DNA from: Gnetum montanum
Lineage: Eukaryota > Streptophyta > Gnetopsida > Gnetales > Gnetaceae
Reading direction: 5' to 3'
Length of the DNA: 49,290 nt
Assembly: GCA_015680685.1 (NCBI GenBank)
Contig: MNCI01029667.1
Coordinates: forward strand, 272,983 to 322,272
The notes beneath the pieces are model-generated. The model searched no databases and was not told the origin of the DNA. It saw nothing but the letters and a program-made list of their open reading frames with translations. Positions within the stretch are counted from its first letter, which is position 1; every line of letters begins with the position of its first letter. Both the position numbers and the translations under genes were made by a program. This document shows, piece by piece, positions 32,536 through 43,574 of this stretch.

Positions 32536-34519
32536 ACCCTACTCATTATTTTGGATCTCCTCCTTCCAACTCAATCATGGGGGAGACAGCCACCAATGCT
32601 AACTATTCGAAGTCCTCAGTTTCTTTGGTCCTTTTTGTTTTACACATTTTTATTTTATGCATTTTTCATGTTTACTTGTTTTTGTTTTACACCATTGTTA
32701 ACATTTTTACTATTTCCTTCTTTGTTACCTTTGGTTTGATTTGTTTTCACTCATCACATAATAAGTGCTCATGATGGTAGGTTGGACTATAATGGTGTCG
32801 ATTGCCAATGTCTGGTTTTTACCTTTGACTTTCAATGTTGATGCTAAGATATGGTTTCTTTTGATAAAATAGGTAATGAGTCCACATCATCCACTCATCC
32901 ATTCAACTGTATGGTCTCCCTTTTTTTTGGAAATGTACTATTCCTTTTTCTAAGCAAACCTCTTAATGAATTTGTGGTTTTGTATTCTTCAAACCAAGGA
33001 AAGATTCAATGGGTTGAAAAGGGTGTGACTTCAAGTGGATTCAACACATTTGTGTTGACCATTCTCCTAAGTACTTGGATGTTTTTCAGAGGTTTTCAAA
33101 CAATTCTGTTATCGCCTAATATTAGGAAGTTGAATGAATCAAATAAGTCTTTACATGGTGTGGTTCCCACTCAAAAAAAAAAAATTGGTGGGAATTCAAA
33201 GCACACCCCTTAGACATAATAATGGAACATGGGCTACAAGCACTAGTTATGGCACTAGAAAGACATGTTACCCATGCCTGAAGGTTCCCTCTAACTAAGG
33301 CCCTTTCTTGCTTCTTGCTTCTCTATCTTTCTCTTGTTGGAATGGTGGTTGCTTTGTGGAAGCATTCTCGTTGCTTCAGGAGGATGGGTTGGTCACATGT
33401 GTTGATGTAAGGTCACTGGATTTGGTTAGTTTTGATCTAGATTTGGGCTAAATTTTATTAAGTCACCTTAATCACATACTACACAAGGGACTTTAAACAA
33501 CCTTGATTTTGGGATCCCATTCCATTCTCTCTTTTCTTTTCATGTTTCTTCCCATACTTCACCTCATTGCTAGTTTTATGAGTAGTCTATATCTTGCTTG
33601 ATGCATTGTTATCCTTTGATAAATTCTTGTGGGTAACTTCTTAACTATTACTTCCAAATGTCATTCCTAGAGCCTTTGGACTCTTTGGTTTGTGGGTTTG
33701 TTAGGGCATAAACGCATGAACCTACTTTGGGGAGGATCCACTGGCATTCCTTTTTGGTGCAATTGTTAAGTTCTTTCCCTTAAACATTTCTTGCACTCAA
33801 CTATTTCTCGTTTCACCCCATGCATGACATCTGATTTTGTTGTTTTTTATTGGCTTCACCATTGTTATTTCTCTTATCTTCCTTTTTCTTTCGTTTTCCA
33901 TCCTATTATTACCGGAGGTTCTCTCTTAGTCGTGGGGGTCCCTGTCACAAAGTTTTCTATTCCATTATTTATCTCACCCTTGCACCTTGGGTAGTTATCA
34001 CTTACAAACCTCTAACCCAGTATCTGTCATACCCACAACCTAGCCAATGTGCTTCATATCAAGGCAAGGTATTAATTACATTATATCTTATCTATCCTTG
34101 CTAATTCGTGATTGTGTTGTGTGTGTAGATGGCGATCACATGAACAATGGACTGGGATAGGAGGGAGCACCCAGGATGGACTAGAACTAGAGAGTTTATG
34201 CAAGGAACATGCTTAATCATGTGGCCATGGATGAACAACAGTGTGCACAATTTTGACATCGGCAACAATGCGCCTCATTTTCTTTTCTCTCTCTCTCTCT
34301 CTTCAAGTTGTCAAATGAGGGTTTGGATGTCATCTATGTATAGTGCTTACCATAATGGTTATGAACACCAATGCTATAATATGTTTGTCGATTCGTTCAC
34401 CGATCACTTTGAGTTTGTCATTCTATGTCACCGTCAGTTGTCGTTCAGTCAATAATCCCATACCTTCCCAATATTTTGTAAGGAACTCGAGGATGAGTTT
34501 TCATTCAGTTGTGGGAGTA
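32536..34519 (+). other. 3' noncoding region and polypurine tract of element B
   Basis: About 2 kb between integrase and the 3' LTR, without conserved ORFs. It shares strong similarity with element A (inverted, 3.0-4.4 kb) and C (inverted, 36.8-38.1 kb), especially 33130-33330. A (CT)n run lies at 34285-34304. The LTR is preceded by a short purine tract GTGGGAGTA (34511-34519). The extra 3' ORF seen in A and E is not recognisable here. Confidence 0.6.
33157..33207 (+). other. Conserved stem-loop with A-rich loop (element B copy)
   Basis: Outer stem GGTGTG (33157-33162) with CACACC (33202-33207). Inner stem TTCCCAC (33164-33170) with GTGGGAA (33188-33194). The 17-nt loop is mostly A. TTCAAAG sits between the 3' stem halves. 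Confidence 0.5.
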
Positions 34520-35355
34520 TGATGAGTCACGATATCAGATCCTCGATATCGGATACGCAATATCAGACATGCTAAAGTGATATCGAACATGCAATGTCAG
34601 AACCTGTCTCGTTGCCTATAAATAAGAGACATGGAGCACTTGGTTTTGCATTAGTTTTTAGTCCCTTAGCTGAACTCTTGTAGTTTTTCCTTTCCAGAGT
34701 TAGAATTATTCCTAAGTGCTCGCAATAAGAGTCATAAAGTGAATAGATCTTTATTCGAGCATTGTGTACTTGAGCATACCATGTGTCCAGAAATAAAGAC
34801 AAACTTTGTGATAAACCTTGCAACATTCAGGATAGCTTAATTATTTCATTTAAATGTTATTTACTATTAGTTGCTACTCTCATTAGTTAATTAATGTTAT
34901 TTTTATTGAATTGTTAATTATCAACGAATTAGCACACTCAATACGACCACTTTGAGCATACATGGAACACTTGGTAACCTAGTAACGACTAGCGTTTGGT
35001 AATCCCAGTAGTGTTACATTGGTTCAAGATGTGTCCAGCAAGTGGGAACAGATGCTAGTGTTAGGAGTATTTAGAGCCTAGTTGATTAGTTAAATCAAAT
35101 TAGTTACTAAATTATTTCATTTCTCCATTTTAAGTACTAGGAACATAAAAACATAAAAAACATAAAAATCAAATACCTCAAGTTTACTTAACCATGCAAT
35201 TATGCCTTTACAAGTAAGCTTGGGAAGACAATGATCACATAACCCATCCTTGTTCTGTGTAAGTGCATAAGCACTTAATCCTTGGAGTTCGACCGGATTG
35301 CACATGAACACTCGTATTCGTATGGTTGAGCGTAGGGGTACCTCGCCGCTCATCA
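34520..35355 (+). repeat. 3' LTR of element B
   Basis: 836 bp with TGATGA/TCATCA ends, the partner of 25385-26231. TATA box CTATAAATA at 34616-34624. Differences from the 5' LTR are mainly transitions plus a few short indels in the U3 GATATC cluster. Confidence 0.9.
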
Positions 35356-36018
35356 ATCACCTAAAAAAGTAATGAAATTAAGAGTAATTAAATGCTAAGT
35401 GAACTATTATCTAATTTAGCCTAATACAAGTAACCGTCCCCACTTCCCGAACACATCCTAAACTTCATGTAAACACTGCTGTGTTGTCAAACACTAATCG
35501 TTTTTGAGCTACCAGGTGTCACACGTATGTTCAAAGGGGTCATGCTTATGTATTTTAATTAATTTATTAATTAATTAATATTAATTACTAAATAAATAAC
35601 ATTAAATGTGAACTACATGAAATCACAATGTATAAATGCATAAAGAAAGAAAGTCTCAAGTGCTACAAGGATGAATAAAAGAGTTCATCTTTATTAGCAA
35701 CACAATGGTGTGTCTAGGTACATCAATGCTTGAATAAAGATTCGACTACACTTAAACCTCCTGCTGTGGGCACTTGGAAAAATATTCTAACTCTCGAATG
35801 AACAAATTCCAAGAATTTCACAACTTGACTCCAAAAAAAACTCTCAGATCATGTGCCCAAGGGTTGTATTTATAGGCCTAGGAATACCTAGTGATATCAC
35901 ATACCTGATATCGCATCTTGGGCTATGATATCACATACCTGATATTGTGTACCCAATATTGCAGCCACCTTGATATCAGATACTCGATATTAGGGCTCAT
36001 TTAAAACATAATTCATCA
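35356..36018 (-). repeat. Element C 3' LTR, inner part (right of B)
   Basis: Continues the minus-oriented LTR begun at 25158 after the duplicated target ATCAC. It has a TATA-like TGTATTTATAGG near 35866, then GATATCACATACCTGATATC motifs, and ends ATTCATCA at 36018. It is followed at 36019 by TACCCCCAT, the complement of a polypurine tract, so element C's interior lies to the right. Confidence 0.75.
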
Positions 36019-36246
36019 TACCCCCATGATAAAATGAAAACTCGTCCTCAAGTACAAAAAAATAGGAATAAGTTCCTTACAAAATACATTAGGAGTTTTG
36101 GAATGTTTGACTGACATGCAGAGTGACACAAAGGAAATAGACAAATACAGAAGTGCCCGAGCATACATCATTACAATTGTGTAAAAAATTGGGTTTTCAT
36201 GACAACAGGAAAGAACACCCTTGGATCCAATGGACATCTAACCCCT

Positions 36247-36395
36247 ATTGTCAATAGAAGAATGAGGGAGAGGTAGAAGAGATCTATTGGTCATGAATAA
36301 TCTCCCATGAGTGATATTGCNATTGTCAATAGAAGAATGAGGGAGAGGTAGAAGAGATCTATTGGTCATGAATAATCTCCCATGAGTGATATTGC
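36247..36395. other. Assembly join: N flanked by 74-bp perfect repeat
   Basis: 36247-36320 and 36322-36395 are identical and separated by a single n at 36321. This is the pattern of two contig ends that overlap but were abutted instead of merged. Confidence 0.9.
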
Positions 36396-37403
36396 TACAT
36401 CATCCTTGGTGAAGACAATCCCGCTTCTAGTCCATGCTTCCCACTGCAATCACAACAAAATTAAGGATTAGTATATAAAGTGTAACACATAGCAGTTGAA
36501 TACCTTATCTTGTCAGTGGTTATACCTAGCTAAGTTGTGATTGTGGTAAATTGGTTGCTTGATAATGTTAGTGGTAAGATCAACAAATAGGTTAGATAAG
36601 AGAAGTAGTTCATAAAATTTAGAAAAAGCTTAACACAAGGAATACTAAAAAGAGGGTATAGAAATTTAAAATAACAAAAACAAAAGAATTCACTAAAAAT
36701 GGTTGTGAAGATGTGCACAATTGGATGACATTGATGGGGCAAATAAAAAGAATTCAATTGTAAAAATGTCTAAGGTTAAAGAACTTAACTTAACCAAACC
36801 AAAAGATATGCAAGTGGGTCCTTCCCAAAGTAGGAATAGGATTTTTATTCCCATACATAACTTCAAACCAAGGAGTCAGTGGGCTCTGTGGATGATCGAT
36901 GGTTACAGAAGGTTAAGTACAAAAACCTAGAAGTAACTGACTGAGAATCCCGACACATCAAACCAGAACATCGAATTAAAACATGAAACCAATAGTGGGG
37001 TGAGACATGAAAAGCATAAATGAAAAAGAGAGAGAATGGAATGGAGTTCCTAATTATGGTCATATGAAGTCCCTTGTGGAGTTTTTGATTAAATGACTCA
37101 ATAGGATTCATCCTTAGTCTAGACCAAAACCAACCACTTTCAATGAATTCGCATTGACATTCTAAGACTAGCCCATTCCTTGAGACATAAGAATGCTTCC
37201 ACAAAACAACCACTGTTTTAAATTGGAGAAGAAGTAGGAAGTGAGAAAGGGCCTTAGTTAGAGGAGACAAAACAAGTCTCATAACCAGTGCTTGTAGCCC
37301 TTTTATTTTGTCTAAGGCGGGGTGCTTTGAATTCCCATATTTTTTTGACTAGGAACCATACCATGCAAAAACCCATGTGTTTTCGCATTTATTTTATCCA
37401 AGG

Positions 37404-37465
37404 GGTGTGCTTTGAATCCTCATCTTTTATTTCTTTTATTTTTTATTTTTGATGAGGACCACACC
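37404..37465 (-). other. Conserved stem-loop with A-rich loop (element C, second copy)
   Basis: Plus-strand GGTGTG (37404-37409) with CACACC (37460-37465) and TCCTCATC (37417-37424) with GATGAGGA (37451-37458), loop 26 nt, A-rich in element sense. A weaker, decayed copy is at 37321-37362, so C has two in tandem. Confidence 0.5.
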
Positions 37466-37739
37466 ATGTAAGGACTTATTTGACTTCCTATTGTGGAATG
37501 ACACAAAATAGTGAGAAGTTCACAAGAACACCCCTACACACATGAAAACAGAAAAGCATGAAGAATATCACATCCCTTTGAAGCCACACCTTGTCTAAAC
37601 CTATGAATCCTTCCCAATTTTGGAAACTACACAAGTCACAAATTCATTAAAGTTGTATTACTGAAAAAGGAACTGCACATTTCCAAAACAAGGAAAATCA
37701 TAGAGTGTGTGGATGGGTGGATTATGTGGACTCACTGCT

Positions 37740-38189
37740 TGTTACATGAAAAGAAACCATGTTCCAATTGTCAGTAATGACATTCAAAGTTAGAAACTAG
37801 ACATCAACAATCAAATCACAAATGATACATACCACCATTGAGTAGCACATTACCATTGTACATGGCACCTTATTAGCAAAAAGAGTAGAAAATTACACTA
37901 AACATGAGAAAATATAAAAGAAAGTAAAAGATATTCAATAAATGTTAAATATACTAACGATGGTGTAAAATAAAAACTCAGAAAAGATTAATAACTTGAA
38001 AAACAAAAAGATGTAAAACAAAGAATATGAAAAACAAAAAATTGTAAAATCAAAACATGTGTAAAATAAAAAGTTGAAAGACTAAGGAGTCGGTGCCTAC
38101 TACCTTCTCTTCGATAATCATGACCACGATCACGATCGTGACTTCCACTTGCCCCTTATCATGACTTGCTTCTTCAAATCCATTTTTGT
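37740..38189. repeat. 450-bp direct repeat, left copy
   Basis: Matches 40831-41279 at roughly 95% by eye, from GTTACATGAAAAGAAACC through to CCATTTTTGT. Both copies contain the same junction between 3' noncoding DNA and the gag N-terminal region near 38090/41170, so the pol deletion predates the duplication. Confidence 0.85.
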
Positions 38190-38475
38190 TAAGTTTTAAG
38201 AATGTCAAGAATATCACCGTACCCTCAAATAGAACCTCTTATTTGTAGAATGGATGAGTGGGTGTAATGGGCTTACTATCCAAATAATTGACTGCTTAAG
38301 ACTCGATAACGTAGAACACAACTCAACCAAGGAGCCATATGAGTGTTTTATTCATAAATGAGATTACCTATAAAAAGATAAAAAGACAAGAAGACAAAAA
38401 GATAAAATAAGAAATTGAAAAATGAAAAACTGGAAAAAAAAAAATTATAAAATTAAAGAAAATGAAAAATATTTA

Positions 38476-40500
38476 TTAATCCTGCTTGTTATTAGAATGG
38501 GGGATATCCCCCATAACTAAACGGTTGAGCATGGTGAGGATTAATAAATGAAAGATGAGGATCCTTGCATGTTGAAAATATTGAAACTTGGTCATACTTA
38601 CCCCATTAGGGTTCACACACCTGATTATAGTAAGCATAGTGGGGTAATTTAGAAGATGTGGTTCCTTGGTAAAGAGTTGACCCACTATGATACTTGAGGT
38701 TGTAAGATGGTATGCAAGGATCGGGATGTCGCCCTCCATGGCTATATTCATTGGGACATATGGTTGTCGGAGTGTTAATTGGTGGCCTTGATGAAGTGAC
38801 ACGAGGCGTTGGGTTCGAAGAGAATGATGCACCACAGTGTTGGACTTGTGTTGAGTTGAAGAATGCAGTGGCCTTGGAACTATGTTGTCCCTTCTTATGG
38901 TCATGTCTAAAGAAGGGACGCCTTTGATGTTGAGGAGGTCTCTCACTAATGTTGGAAATAGTAGCACAAGTAACGTTCATGGGTTTTTGTTGTGGTGCAG
39001 ACACTTCAGGAATAGTTGGTGGAAATGTAGGAGGAGGAAAAGGATGAGAATGTTGAGATTTAGGAGAAGTGTAAGGTACACAAGGTGGTGGTTGTGTTGA
39101 GGACATGGGCTGATAGTATTGAGGAGAATGATAATGTGGCGAGATAGAGTATGTTGACCCCATTGGGGAAACAAGATGTTGAACTAGATAAGCATTTGGA
39201 TTCAGATGATATGAAGGGTGTCTCCAGTTTAGGGATGGTTTCCCCCACGACTGGGATTGTTGCCACTGTGATCAAACATAGTATCTCTGTATGACCTCTG
39301 GGTGTAATGCTAATATAAATGTACTAAGATTGGGCATTGGCCCTTGGGGTGATCATATAGGCAAATGTTGNGATATAAATGTACTAAGATTGGGCATTGG
39401 CCCTTGGGGTGATCATACAGGCAAATGTTGCATTCATATGTGTGATTGGTAGTTGAGCTCTTATTTTCTTCATCCCTTCTTTCTGATTGTCAAAACTCTA
39501 TCTCCAATAATATTGATATATTCCCCACACCTTTTATGCATCCATTCCAGCATTTTATTGATCTTTGCCTCGATTTCTTCTAATGATTGTTGTACTGGCA
39601 AAGATGGTTCTTCCTCCTTGAGATAGGTTGATTTCTTCTTTTTATGAGCATGGACCCTTGTTAAGTTGAGATTTTGGTCCCGTTGATGTTTTTCAACACT
39701 CTCCCATCTAGCCATTTCTCCTTCTCCTTTTGATACCCGCTTAATAAGCTCCTGGAATTGATGGGTTCATAGTTTGTATAGTTGACCTTGGGCATACATC
39801 CCCATGGTCTCTCTTGTTTCATCACGAAGCCCATCAATGAGATGGTACATTAGCCTTTCCTTGGAGAACTCATGGCCTAGACAGTTGTTTAATAGTGCAT
39901 AATATCTTTCTAAGGCCATGTCCAAGGTTTCATGTTGTGCTTGTTTCCACTTTTGGATTTGTTTCCTCAAGGCTGACACTCTTGCGTAGGTTTGATATCT
40001 TTCGTTAAAGAGTTCTACCATTGTTGGGCAATGTCATATTGAATTTGGTTTTAACGATCTATACCATACTTTTGCTTGGCCAACGAGTGTCATAAGAAAG
40101 AGCTTGAGTTTTTGCCAACAGTTATCAATGTTGTTCCATGCATAGGCATCATAGAAGGCTTGTAAATGTTGTTGCGGATCTAAGTCATAGCCCCCTGAGA
40201 AATTGGAAAAGTTGTTTAAATAGAGCATGGGTAGGTGGCTCTCTTTACGATGCCTATGGGAGATTCGAACAGGTTCTTGTATTTGCATTAGGCTTGTAGT
40301 GGCTAGTAGGGGTTCATCATCATCGAGTAAGTTATGCTTTCATGCGTTGGGACGATGCTGCCTTTGTTTATGTTTATAAGAAACCCCCACCTCAGATTGT
40401 GTACTCCAATCTTCATTACCATATAATTCGTTGGTTCTCCAATGAATTGCCTCACTAGATTTGGCGTTACTGTAGTCTTGTAGGAGAGGCATGGTTGTGA
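38476..40500 (-). pseudogene. gag of element F, largely open
   Basis: Minus-strand gag in pieces 40288-40034 (LNNFSNFSGGYDLDPQQHLQ, LKLFLMTLVGQAKVWYRSLK), 40021-39767 (ELFNERYQTYARVSALRKQI, RYYALLNNCLGHEFSKERL), 39715-39470 (a Lys/Glu-rich segment) and 39163-38606 (Pro/Tyr/His-rich linker like 28.3-28.7 kb). The assembly join at 39371 falls inside, near where the zinc knuckle is expected. No protease follows; AT-rich noncoding DNA begins near 38470. It has fewer stops than the other gag copies, so F may be the younger insertion. Confidence 0.75.
39313..39430. other. Assembly join: N flanked by 58/59-bp repeat
   Basis: 39313-39370 and 39372-39430 are the same sequence with one difference (CATATAG/CATACAG) and a leading base, separated by n at 39371. 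As at 36321, unmerged contig overlap is the likely cause. Confidence 0.88.
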
Positions 40501-40618
40501 AATTATGTGTGAATTTGTACTTGACTTTTTGTAATTATTTCTTCCTAAAAGATATGTCGTTAATTCCTATACAGCGACCTTGTATGATATAACTAATCTA
40601 GATAACTAGTGCCGTCCT

Positions 40619-40633
40619 TGACAACGATGCCAA
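40619..40633 (-). other. Primer-binding site of element F
   Basis: In minus sense TTGGCATCGTTGTCAAGGA directly follows the LTR end CTCATCA. It is a tRNA-Asp-type PBS with transitions. Confidence 0.6.
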
Positions 40634-40829
40634 TGATGAGTGGCAAGGTACCCCTACACTAAACCATACATGACAAAGCTAATACTAGTCCAGGTGAGAA
40701 GACAACGAACTGCGATCTATGAGTAACTGTCTAGATACCACAACTAGTCCATCTGCGGAGTTCGATCAGATCATGCGTGAAATGCTCGTATTCATATGGT
40801 TGAGTGTAGGGGTGCCTTGCCACTCATCA
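40634..40829. repeat. Palindrome made of two opposed LTR ends
   Basis: The left end TGATGAGTGGCAAGGTACCC (40634 onward) and the right end, read inverted from 40829, TGATGAGTGGCAAGGCACCC, match for about 35 bp with few mismatches. The arms enclose some 120 bp. The left arm is the terminal part of F's minus LTR and the right arm is the end of a plus-oriented LTR (with TCGATCAGATCATGCGTGAA before it). The rest of both LTRs is gone. Confidence 0.85.
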
Positions 40830-40830
40830 C

Positions 40831-41279
40831 TGTTACATGAAAAGAAACCATGTCCCAATTGTTAGTAATGACATTCAAAGTTAGAAACTAGACATCAACA
40901 ATCAAATCACAAATGATACATACCGCCATTGAGTAGCACATTACCATTGTACCTAGCATCTTATTAGCAAAAAGAGTAGAAAATTACACCAAACATGAGA
41001 AAATATAAAAGAAAGTAAAAGATATTCAAGAAATGTTAAATATACTAATGATTTTGTAAAATAAAAACTTAGAAAAGATCAATAACTTGAAAAACAAAAA
41101 GATGTAAAACAAAGAATATGAAAAAAAAATGTTGTAAAATCAAAAAATGTATAAAATAAAAATTTGAAAGACTAAGGAGTTGGTGCCTACTACCTTCTCT
41201 TTGATAATCACGATCACAATTGCAATCATGACTTCCACTTGCCCCTGATCATGACTTGCTTCTCTAGATCCATTTTTGT
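40831..41279. repeat. 450-bp direct repeat, right copy
   Basis: Partner of 37740-38189. It begins immediately after the LTR-end palindrome and runs into the gag N-terminal coding region of element C. Confidence 0.85.
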
Positions 41280-41790
41280 CATTGGATCCGTTCTGACTAG
41301 AACTAGGATTATGAATTGTGGATTGCATGTTCTGGTTGAGGGCCCCCTGACCAAAGTCAAAGAGAGGAGTGTTACCAAAGAAAAAGTTCTTAGAGAAGTT
41401 TTCACCTCCATCCAATGGGCCAAGTGAAGGTGCAAAAGTGTTTGACCCCTTACCCTTCGAAAGCTCATGTTGTTGCTCTAGCTGATGATCTTTGAACCTT
41501 TGTGCTTAAGTGGGATGGTAATCCCTTGAATCGGGATCTTGCATCTCATACTCTCCATGGAGATGTTGAAGTCCATGTCATGTAAGCATTGGTTGGAGCA
41601 TAGTTGGAATAGATTAATTTGGTGGAAACACAATGTTGCCTTCCATGTCGTGCCACCGCAACATTTCATCTTGATGTAAGATGAAGGTGAAGTCTAGTAC
41701 ATACTCATCAAGATGAGCATATACCACCCAGTATTGTTGAGGCACTTGGTCTGTCCTAGGCGAAGATAGGCTCTTGTGAGAAGAAGACAT
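41160..41790 (-). pseudogene. gag N-terminus of element C, truncated
   Basis: ATG at 41790 opens MSSSHKSLSSPRTDQ. Blocks homologous to B include HDMEGNIVFPPN (about 41640), EYEMQDPDSRDYHPT (about 41560-41520) and TPLFDFGQGALNQNMQSTIH (41390-41320). Coding similarity stops near 41160, where 3' noncoding DNA takes over. The capsid core is absent, so only the first 200 or so residues remain. Several stops are present. Confidence 0.7.
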
Positions 41791-41956
41791 TTTATATTAG
41801 TGAATCTATATGCAGTGTGTGGTTAAGATTTAATTTAGTTATAATAATAATTTTGTTTTTGTAGGATTTGACGTTAGGGTTTGAATAACAAGGTTACTAA
41901 GTTTTACTAAGTTTAGATAGTGCATGTAGAACTAAAGTCCCTAGCAATGGCACCAA

Positions 41957-42402
41957 TGATGAGTGGCGAGGTACCCCTATGCCCAACCATATGAATCATA
42001 GGCGTTCATATGCGATCTGATCGAATTTCATAGACTTTAATAAAATGGCACACAATCTCTTTTATTACTACAATGGATAGAGGAAATCTCAATTTTATTA
42101 CCATCTATGCAAATGTGTCAAGTGCACACTCAAATAAAATGGCACACAATCTCTTTAATCCACGTTGCGAGCACTCAAAGGGAAAATATTTTAAATTTTA
42201 TGAAAGAAAACAATATGAATTTGGCTAAGACTACAACCAAAATGTGTCATAAATGCCAGGTTGCACACTTTTATAGGCAACAATTACATCAGCATCGATG
42301 CACCTAGATCAACGTAACATAGCATGTGTCAATGGGGATATGTTAACAGGGTTGTGTTAATGAGCATGCATTGACACAACTTGTCTTATTGATGGTTTAT
42401 GA
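41957..42402 (-). repeat. Short LTR shared by elements C and E
   Basis: Minus-oriented LTR from TGATGAGTGGCGAGG to TTTATGA, 446 bp, about half the family length. The left side has PBS and gag start (5' interior of C). The right side (42403-42510: TACCTCCAC, then AAAACTTATTCTCAAGTG) matches the polypurine/3' interior at 36019-36120. It is therefore flanked by interiors on both sides. Confidence 0.7.
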
Positions 42403-43560
42403 TACCTCCACAACTAACTAAAAACTTATTCTCAAGTGAACAAAATTGGGATCGAGTTTCTTATAAAATTTGGAGAAGTGTGGAACTTATTGGTAGACCG
42501 GCTAACTAACTAAATCTAACTAACTATGAGTTCTGGATTGTATGCTTTTACAAAAATGAGTGCACTTTTACAACAATATTGGATACTTAGACAAAATTTC
42601 AGTAGGTGCCTATTGAATTGACAAAGACGTGATGAAGTCTCATATAATACCTGGAGGTGGAAGCTCCTATGCCTCAAATGGTCTTTCTTCTCATCCTAGT
42701 GCTACTAGAGGTTGAGGTTACCTTGCTATTCCTACTACTACTGTTAGAAGTTTGAAAGCATCCAAGAGTGATTTCATCTTCTCCTCCTTGCTCCATGGAT
42801 CATAAACATTCCAGGCTACTTTGCCTATATGAGTCAGTGTAAGGATATCCTATGAACATTTTATTGAAGAAAACAGTTCCTTCACATTGACAAACTAGGC
42901 TACGAATGTCTTTCATTCAATATCAAACATCTTTACAAGGTTCTTCAGTTCCTTGTAGTTGTTCATCCTCCTCGTCAGGTTCTCAAAAATAGTTCATTGA
43001 TCAGTAAATCTTATTTTGAGATCTTCAAGCTCTATGTTGGTTGTATCCAACTTTTGTTTTGTTTCTTTATAGACCTTGAACTCTGGCCCATAAAGAAGGT
43101 AGGAGCTAATGACCTTCTTCTTCAATTCAAACCTTGGCCTCCCTACTATCACTATTGCCTAGTTTGCATATCAAAGGTTGGCAAGCTTTATGTACTCTAT
43201 CATCTCCTCAATCAAGAACAGAAGCTAGGGTAGGTTGACAAGGAATTTCTCACTTAGAGCTGTACATGCCTTTGTAAAAAAAAGCTGTCATTGTACTTAG
43301 CCTCACTGTTGGGTTTAGGTGATAGGACGCAATTTTAAATTAAGCTCACTCCACCTTTGTTAGAGCACTGTACTTCTTATGATCCACTCTGTAGCATCAT
43401 TTGATCTATTCCTTCTTTGCCTTTGGGTTTGCCTATGTTGAGATTTAGCAAGTTATGTTGTAATGTTGGACAAATTGAGGGCTTGAACTTTTGCCTCAGC
43501 TAAATAAGAGATGTGTTGAGGCCAACATCGCCCATGCTAGACATGGGGTCATGATCAATA
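42403..43560 (-). pseudogene. 3' interior of element E with extra ORF (homologue of 1-2250)
   Basis: Minus-strand coding-like stretch full of stops. At 43440-43330 it reads NPKAKKE, CYRVDHKKYSAL, SYHLNPTVRLSTMTA, aligning with NPEAKKKWTQ, CYRVDYKEFSSL and YHINLTVRPSKLTTF of element A. Codons differ mostly at third positions. Both copies share a TGA before CYRVD, implying an ancestral or recurrent Arg/Trp-codon loss. The C-terminal part (about 43110-42960) is Leu/Glu/Lys-rich, compatible with a coiled coil. Function unknown. Confidence 0.5.
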
Positions 43561-43574
43561 GAACCCTTATTGGC

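Larger units (their letters stand above)
25385..35355 (+). mobile_element. Complete nested Ty3/gypsy LTR retrotransposon (element B)
   Basis: A 9971-bp element in plus orientation. It has LTRs at 25385-26231 and 34520-35355, both beginning TGATGAGTCACGATAT and ending TCATCA. The flanking 5-mers are ATCGC (25380-25384) and ATCAC (35356-35360), a target-site duplication with one CpG transition. Order inside is PBS, gag, protease, RT-RNase H, integrase, long 3' noncoding region, polypurine-like tract. All coding parts carry stops, so it is autonomous in plan but dead. It sits inside the minus-oriented LTR of element C, making it younger than C. The LTRs differ at many positions (roughly a tenth by eye), so the insertion is old. 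Confidence 0.9.
36019..41956 (-). mobile_element. Interior of element C: pol-less, rearranged gypsy derivative
   Basis: Minus-oriented interior between LTRs at 25158/36018 and 41957. It keeps PBS (41937-41956), a gag N-terminus (41790-about 41160) and 3' noncoding DNA (36.0-38.1 kb), but I find no protease, RT, RNase H or integrase. A second gag region (F, about 40.5-38.47 kb) with its own PBS (40619-40633) lies in the middle, flanked by a 450-bp direct repeat. This is a non-autonomous deletion derivative that captured or was invaded by another gag-only copy. Two single-N joins (36321, 39371) add uncertainty to the exact arrangement. Confidence 0.7.

Noticed and set aside
34285-34304. CT run near the 3' end of element B
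   Set aside because: A simple-sequence tract with no sign of function; not the polypurine tract, which adjoins the LTR at 34511-34519.
38100-38165. Possible separate small gene near the gag junction in C
   Set aside because: It is the left copy of the duplicated gag N-terminal scrap (compare 41170-41279).
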